Of a stretch of DNA of 11,485 nucleotides, positions 6,937 through 11,485 are shown piece after piece. The translations under genes were made by a program, and so were the position numbers. The stretch's first letter is position 1. Each line of letters starts with the position of its first letter. The DNA lies in the NCBI GenBank assembly GCA_900128585.1, contig LT642737.1, forward strand, positions 1-11,485, read 5' to 3'. The notes below the pieces were generated by a model, which saw only the letters and a program-made list of their open reading frames with translations, was not told where the DNA came from and did no database searches. The stretch comes from Stramenopiles sp. TOSAG23-3. Its lineage: Eukaryota > Sar.

Positions 6937-9777
6937 TTGTGTATCGGGCTTGCAACCTCGGCACCTTTGACCAAAAATAATGGTGTGCGGCGCGGCCTGA
7001 AGAGGGGCAAACACGCCGAAACAAAGACTCGCAAACGAAGAAAAGAGGACGGCAAAGGGCCAAGGTTAACCCCGCCGGTGGAAAAGCTGCCGCAGAACGT
7101 GACAAGGACGCGAGGCAACACGATACGCCGCTACGGCGTCAAAATAAGGTTCAAAGGCTTTCCCCTTCGCATCGGCTCGCGGTACTGCACGCCAGAGGAC
7201 GCCAGCTTGGTGGCGTCCATTTTTCGTTCCGTCGCGATCATAGACTCGGAAGGAAACATTAAGTTCTCGCAGAAGCTTAGGCAGACGTGCCAAGATAGAA
7301 AGGTCTCGATGTATTTGCCCTTTACCCTCACCCCCATAAAGGTCTCGGTGGAAAAGTTCCTGGAAGACTGGCTTAAGGAGTGGAAGCTTAAGCGGCAAGA
7401 ACGAGGCGTTGCCCCGCAAAAAATGAAGCTTGGTGGGAACGGCCCGGGGAAGAAAACGACGCTGAAGAAGGCGGAGGTGGCGATAACGGTTAAGAGGGGG
7501 GTTGTAAAAGACGAGAAGGAGGTGGGCGCCAAGTCGCCGGACCAGTTCTCCTTTGCGGACGACAAGGCCACCCCGTCGGAGGAGCCGGGGCTCTTTCAGG
7601 TAGGGGACGAAGAGTTTTTGAACGAACCGATGCCCCTTTTTGGGCAGGACCAGATGCTTACAGATATGATCCTGAACGGAGAAGTCGATGGGTCCCACTG
7701 GACTGAGACCGGGAAGGCCGCGGACCAATCCTGGGGGCACCTCGCAAAGGACACCTTGGGCGACGCCCAAAACGTGACAACAGCCCCAGCCCCCCAGGCC
7801 GACAGCGAGCCGCCATCCCGGAGAAGGGCGGAGGCGGACCCCATGGTCGGCTACATCCAAGGCCTCCTCTACCACGGGATGATGGTCGAACCGGTGCCGG
7901 GCGCCACGGCGCAACAGCAAGGGTGCATGGCGAACGTTCGGGAGGTGAATGACTCGGTCTATTTTACGTTGCGAATTCCGGGCCAGCTGACCCGCCGGGG
8001 CAGGGAGTACCGCGAAAAAATTCACGCGAGACATACACACTACCTGGCGAAGAGCAGCAGCGGATCCAGCAATGGCTCCGACCACGACGACGAGCCGGAC
8101 ATGACGTCCTCGAGCAACGAGGGGAGCGTTTATGAGGACGCCGACCGGGACACGGCACCGGGACGAGTGCAATTGAACGCATTGACCCCCAGTGTCCTGA
8201 AGAAAGGGGGAGAGCCGTGCCAGGCACTGCTTGTGCACGGAAAGCTGCCTCCCAAGGCCAAAGTCCTGGTCGTGGGCCAGGGCGAGAAACGCATGACCCG
8301 GAGTTACGATCTTCTCTGTTCGGAGACCCCTAGTCGATGTGGGTACTTTGCAATCAATTTGAATGACTTTGTAGTGGGTACGTACTTGGTACGGTTGCGG
8401 GTCGATGGGGACACCGTTGGATCGAGCAGCTGCGAGCTTACCATACTGAAAGACGACATCTCGACCAGCGCTTCTGTCACAAACAACCACCGCAAGGTAG
8501 CCCCCGTAGGGGAAGGCCGGGGTGGGGCCGGGACCACGGACTCAGTCGAGGGGGAAAGCCAGGCAGGCCGCAGCGATGGGCCGACCCAAGACGATGACAC
8601 TGACCATTTCTTTCACGGGGGCGACGACGTGTTTCTCTCAATGAAGGCAAGAGAAGAGGTGTGCGCGGACATTGCCCGGATGGGTGGTGGAGGCTGCAGC
8701 GATCTGGACCTTGACCTAGACGTGGAGGACGATGAGAAGCCGGCAGAAGTCGTTCTGAATTTGGGGCATTTCAAAGCGGACAAGGTGAATTTGGTGTACT
8801 TTGGGATCGCATTGTACATTTTCTTCGTTGCTGTGTTCGGGCCGATGTGGTATCGAACGGTATCAAAGACGCAAGGGAGCGATAAGTATTTGCAGAAATC
8901 CTTCAGGGCCATCGAAAATCTCGGAATATTGGAGACCTCGCGCACGGTGTGCAGATGGGTGACTGGGAATGCCGAACGATGCGCCACCGGGGTGAAGGCC
9001 ATTTCGTATGGGGGGATGTTGTCTCCCGCGAACGTTTACCCAGTCGTCCGCGACCCAATCGTGCACGGTAGTAAGTTTCTTCCCCGATTGCTGCAGTTGG
9101 CCCCCCTTTTGTATTTTCCTTGTGTTATGGCACATTATCCGGAAAATCGGAAGAACCGTGATTCGTTCGCGTGGAAGCTCATTGGTGGAATCGCTGTACT
9201 TGAGTCGCTGATGGTTTTTGCCGCAGGGTACCATATGGTTTTTGCGCTTCCCAGCCTCCTTGTATGCGCGCTTGTGCTCGCATTCGACTGGTACACCAAT
9301 GCTGTGCTGACGAAGGCAGAGTATGTATCAAATCGAACGCGCTACATTCTCAGGTTTAGCGCAGTGCTGTGTCTCCTTACGCTGCCGTTTCGCGAATATT
9401 TGGCATTTGCCTACGGCGGGTTGGGTGCTTCAACCGGAGCCTATAGTTACGCCACTCTTGGGTTTTCACCACCATCACAACAAGTGTTTACCCAATGGTA
9501 TCCCTTCATTGTGGGGGGATCCAAACCCGGGCGTGGGCTAAGCATACTCAAGAGCTATGCGTACCTGTTGCTAATGACGACGGTAATCTCATCGATTACG
9601 GCATTGGTTACCACTCACGACGTAGTCACCGTGTTCCAATTGGTCCCTTACTACCTTGCACCCAATTTGTTCATCGTCACGTTTGCCTTGCTTGTGCGCC
9701 AGAGCTACATATTTAATGTGATGCAACAACTAGAGGCACGAGGGGATTATTTGTGCTGGCCAGAATCGTATTTGTAG
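6937..9777 (+). CDS. Large multipass protein with basic/AP2-like N-terminus and Ig/TIG-like segment; 5' end unresolved
   Basis: The open frame has 946 codons from a TTG at 6937. The first in-frame ATG is only at 7309, inside well-composed coding sequence, so the real start lies upstream, in a spliced exon or at a non-AUG codon. Residues are numbered from 6937. Residues 18-40 are strongly basic and resemble a nuclear localisation signal. Residues about 60-100 (YGVKIRFKGF, then RIGSRYCTPEDASL) resemble the strand-strand-helix of an AP2 DNA-binding domain, a tentative match. Residues 215-250 are acidic and hydrophobic, as in activation domains, and there is another acidic patch near 385-405. Residues about 410-510 look like an Ig/TIG-type beta sandwich. 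About seven hydrophobic spans follow: 617-640, 715-735, 746-768, 770-790, 803-825, 872-892 and 897-920. No known family is recognised for the membrane part. A membrane-tethered transcription regulator is one reading; a multipass receptor or transporter with a long cytosolic arm is another. Confidence 0.8.
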   Translation: MCIGLATSAPLTKNNGVRRGLKRGKHAETKTRKRRKEDGKGPRLTPPVEKLPQNVTRTRGNTIRRYGVKIRFKGFPLRIGSRYCTPEDASLVASIFRSVAIIDSEGNIKFSQKLRQTCQDRKVSMYLPFTLTPIKVSVEKFLEDWLKEWKLKRQERGVAPQKMKLGGNGPGKKTTLKKAEVAITVKRGVVKDEKEVGAKSPDQFSFADDKATPSEEPGLFQVGDEEFLNEPMPLFGQDQMLTDMILNGEVDGSHWTETGKAADQSWGHLAKDTLGDAQNVTTAPAPQADSEPPSRRRAEADPMVGYIQGLLYHGMMVEPVPGATAQQQGCMANVREVNDSVYFTLRIPGQLTRRGREYREKIHARHTHYLAKSSSGSSNGSDHDDEPDMTSSSNEGSVYEDADRDTAPGRVQLNALTPSVLKKGGEPCQALLVHGKLPPKAKVLVVGQGEKRMTRSYDLLCSETPSRCGYFAINLNDFVVGTYLVRLRVDGDTVGSSSCELTILKDDISTSASVTNNHRKVAPVGEGRGGAGTTDSVEGESQAGRSDGPTQDDDTDHFFHGGDDVFLSMKAREEVCADIARMGGGGCSDLDLDLDVEDDEKPAEVVLNLGHFKADKVNLVYFGIALYIFFVAVFGPMWYRTVSKTQGSDKYLQKSFRAIENLGILETSRTVCRWVTGNAERCATGVKAISYGGMLSPANVYPVVRDPIVHGSKFLPRLLQLAPLLYFPCVMAHYPENRKNRDSFAWKLIGGIAVLESLMVFAAGYHMVFALPSLLVCALVLAFDWYTNAVLTKAEYVSNRTRYILRFSAVLCLLTLPFREYLAFAYGGLGASTGAYSYATLGFSPPSQQVFTQWYPFIVGGSKPGRGLSILKSYAYLLLMTTVISSITALVTTHDVVTVFQLVPYYLAPNLFIVTFALLVRQSYIFNVMQQLEARGDYLCWPESYL

Positions 9778-10501
9778 GTAACGTGCAAAGAAAAAGAATG
9801 ATAATTGTTTTAGTTGATTTGCGCAAAGAAAAGTTCGCCCCTACTCTGGCGGGTGGGGGAGTGGTGAAGGAAGGAAATTCTTATTCTATTTTTTAATTAT
9901 TTGAGTACTACTACCGGTACTTCACATTATAATTTATATTATCTCGGATTTCTTCTCCACCACCCCACCACCAATCCCTCCCTCCCTATTATTATTATAT
10001 TATTAATCTTCTTTTCTCTCGTTTCTCGAATTAATAGAGATCATCGAATCGACACCAACACCACACCACCACACACGACTGAGAATATTATTATTAATAA
10101 TTCATTATTATTAAAAAAATAAAGAGGAAGAAAGAAGAATGTGAACAAGAATATTATGAATTATGATGATGATGTATGATAATAATAATATGATATAATA
10201 CCGGGTGTGATATTATTGATGAATACCGGTACTTTTTTTTTTCAACAACAACTTTTTTTTTTTTATTTTTTTTTTATTATGGTATTATATTATTATTTAT
10301 AACTCTTTTTTTCATCAACAACAACAACCACGCCGCACACCACCACACACACACCACCTCCTGAATAATCGTTCTTCAATAATAATTTAGCAAGTGGATT
10401 TTTAACAGTGTTAGTTAACCTTTATCAAATGAATGGTCCAGTCACTTCAAAAAACCACAGCCGAATTGTTTCGTTTTGTACACGTTTTTATACGTCTTGC
10501 T
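9778..10501. other. AT-rich spacer with microsatellites before the reductase-like gene
   Basis: No gene is supported. The stretch holds TAT/ATA trinucleotide runs and an AT palindrome around 10088-10101. There are long T runs (about 10233-10242, 10253-10263 and 10266-10275) separated by CAACAA words, and a CA/CCA-rich patch (10320-10360). The 11-base word TACCGGTACTT occurs at 9912-9922 and 10224-10234. A lone AATAAA at 10118-10123 is 340 bases beyond the large gene's stop and is not assigned. A 73-codon plus-strand frame across 9901-10122 is low-complexity and is not called. Confidence 0.5.
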
Positions 10502-10508
10502 TATATAG
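10502..10508 (+). promoter_or_regulatory. TATA-like element just before the reductase-like gene
   Basis: TATATAG lies 28 bases before the ATG at 10536. If it acts as a TATA box, transcription would begin almost at the ATG, leaving little or no leader; the second in-frame ATG at 10542 would then be a natural fallback start. The element may also be a chance AT word, with the true promoter further upstream. Confidence 0.28.
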
Positions 10509-10535
10509 AACGACACCGACGTGTATACTTTAAGG

Positions 10536-11360
10536 ATGAAAATGAACCTACAACCTCGGTTGTTTTCAGCGTGTCTTTTGTTGGCTGCGGTGCAGTCGCT
10601 CTGCCCCACTGTTGAAATTGCGGATGGTATCTACATGCCCATGGTGAACCTTGGGCACCCGGATGGGAACAATACGATAAATGAAACTGCGTCGCTTGAA
10701 TTGAACCAGGAACAAGTCGGCAAAGCCATGCGGGCCTCCGGACGAAGCAGGAGCTCCATGTTTTTGTTGACAAAAATCCCAAACGTATTGTCACGGGAGG
10801 ACACCCTCAAATACATAAAGACGGACATCGCGCAACTCGGCGAGACGCCAGATCTTGTACTGATCCACAGCCCATGCTATACGGGATTCCCATCCGGTGG
10901 GTGTACCCATGCAAGCAGGGAAGACATGCAGCAGGCATGGTTGGGGATGGAGGACGCACTGAAGGCAGGGTTGACTCGCTCCATTGGGGTCAGCAATTTT
11001 TTGAGTAAAGATCTTCAGCCCATACTTGACATGGGTGGAACGGTCCCGTCGGTAAACCAGTGCGAAATGTACGTTGGCAACCACGACGATGAAACTCGCG
11101 ATTTTTGCAATAAACACAAGATTGTGTACGAATCGTACATGCCATTGGGCCGGGGCAACCTGAACGTCCATGATGCAAGAATCGAAAAAATCGCCAAAGC
11201 TCACGGCAAATCCGTGTTCCAAGTGTGCTTGCGGTGGGTTATACAAACCGGGAGTCCTATGGCAGTGTCCGCTACAAAATTAAGCCACGATCTGTCGGAT
11301 TTGGATATATTTGATTTCCAATTAACTGACAGTGAAATGGCAACTCTTGATAAGATGTAG
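10536..11360 (+). CDS. Secretory aldo-keto-reductase-like protein with altered catalytic residues
   Basis: The protein has 274 residues from the ATG at 10536; a second ATG follows two codons later, and the frame opens earlier only with GTG. Residues about 8-21 form a signal-peptide-like hydrophobic core with a plausible cleavage before L22. The rest follows the aldo-keto reductase (AKR) fold: MPMVNLG (34-40), VGKAM (61-65), LLTK with K80, LIH with H111, GVSNF (151-155), NQ (174-175), YMPLG (201-205), LRWVIQTG (232-239) and LDIFDF (256-261). AKRs reduce carbonyls with NAD(P)H using an Asp-Tyr-Lys-His tetrad. Lys (K80) and His (H111) are present, but ungapped alignment places E50 and E55 where Asp and Tyr are expected. 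Nicotinamide-pocket residues S153, N154, Q175 and Y201 remain, yet the usual Lys and Arg that grip the NADPH 2'-phosphate align with S245 and H251. The length is short for the family (about 300-320 residues), with the C-terminal loop missing. Sequons at N45 and N49 fit passage through the ER. Family membership is near certain; activity is doubtful. Confidence 0.92.
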   Translation: MKMNLQPRLFSACLLLAAVQSLCPTVEIADGIYMPMVNLGHPDGNNTINETASLELNQEQVGKAMRASGRSRSSMFLLTKIPNVLSREDTLKYIKTDIAQLGETPDLVLIHSPCYTGFPSGGCTHASREDMQQAWLGMEDALKAGLTRSIGVSNFLSKDLQPILDMGGTVPSVNQCEMYVGNHDDETRDFCNKHKIVYESYMPLGRGNLNVHDARIEKIAKAHGKSVFQVCLRWVIQTGSPMAVSATKLSHDLSDLDIFDFQLTDSEMATLDKM

Positions 11361-11485
11361 TTTGTAATTCAACACATACACATATATAATATAATTAACA
11401 CACAAAAAAACAAGACACACACACACAAAACACAAAACAAATCTAAAAAAATTATACTACTCCTCTCCTCCTACCAAGGTATTAT
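11361..11485. other. 3' flank of the reductase-like gene
   Basis: The last 125 bases are AT-rich with CA and CAAAA runs on the plus strand. No canonical AATAAA is seen before the window ends and no further gene can be supported. Confidence 0.5.

Noticed and set aside
6937-7309. Starting the large protein at the first in-frame ATG (7309)
   Set aside because: The 124 codons before it have coding composition and contain the basic and AP2-like segments, so a start at 7309 would discard real protein.
7066-8490. 474-codon open frame on the minus strand inside the large gene
   Set aside because: It is antisense to a frame with clear coding composition. High G+C at third positions removes antisense stop codons, and the translation shows no domain or plausible protein pattern.
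9901-10122. 73-codon plus-strand frame after the large gene
   Set aside because: It has no proper ATG at its start and reads through TAT/ATA repeats; its composition is that of the spacers.
1-11485. tRNA, rRNA, CRISPR, insertion sequence or viral element
   Set aside because: I saw no TTCGANNC-type T-loop in a cloverleaf context, no rRNA-like conserved blocks, no spacer-repeat array, no transposase motifs with terminal repeats, and no viral hallmark genes on either strand.

Overview
The window looks like nuclear DNA of a microbial eukaryote, and a unicellular alga or related protist (possibly stramenopile) is my best but weakly supported guess. The evidence is isolated single genes with their own TATA-like and AATAAA-like signals, no operons and no Shine-Dalgarno pattern, a signal-peptide protein, a WW domain, p25-alpha-like repeats, and a sharp switch between GC-rich coding blocks and very AT-rich, microsatellite-laden spacers. 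All five confident genes read with the standard code and end in TAA or TAG. I see nothing viral and no transposon.

Layout. Positions 1-86 may hold the edge of a gene. After a 1 kb AT-rich spacer comes a four-pass membrane protein (1117-1947, +). It is followed by a spacer dominated by a pyrimidine-rich GAA/TTC minisatellite (about 2087-2350). A 535-residue protein with two p25-alpha/EF-hand-like repeats and a C-terminal WW domain (3120-4727, +) converges on a small basic protein with a C-terminal four-cysteine motif (4925-5416, -). A 1.4 kb AT-rich spacer with a perfect 17-bp GAA/TTC inverted repeat precedes the largest gene (open frame 6937-9777, +). That gene encodes a basic N-terminus, an AP2-like segment, acidic linkers, an Ig/TIG-like segment and about seven membrane spans. 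Its 5' end is unresolved: there is no in-frame ATG, and a 42-codon ATG-initiated frame overlaps it. A further AT-rich spacer leads to a secretory aldo-keto-reductase-like protein (10536-11360, +) whose catalytic Asp and Tyr positions both read Glu.

Nothing shows that these genes act in one pathway. The p25/WW protein suggests a cytoskeletal or ciliary adaptor. The large multipass protein could be a membrane-tethered regulator (inference only). The reductase-like protein appears to enter the secretory pathway and may not be a conventional enzyme. The points most worth checking are the reductase active site, the architecture and 5' structure of the large gene, and the p25-p25-WW fusion.
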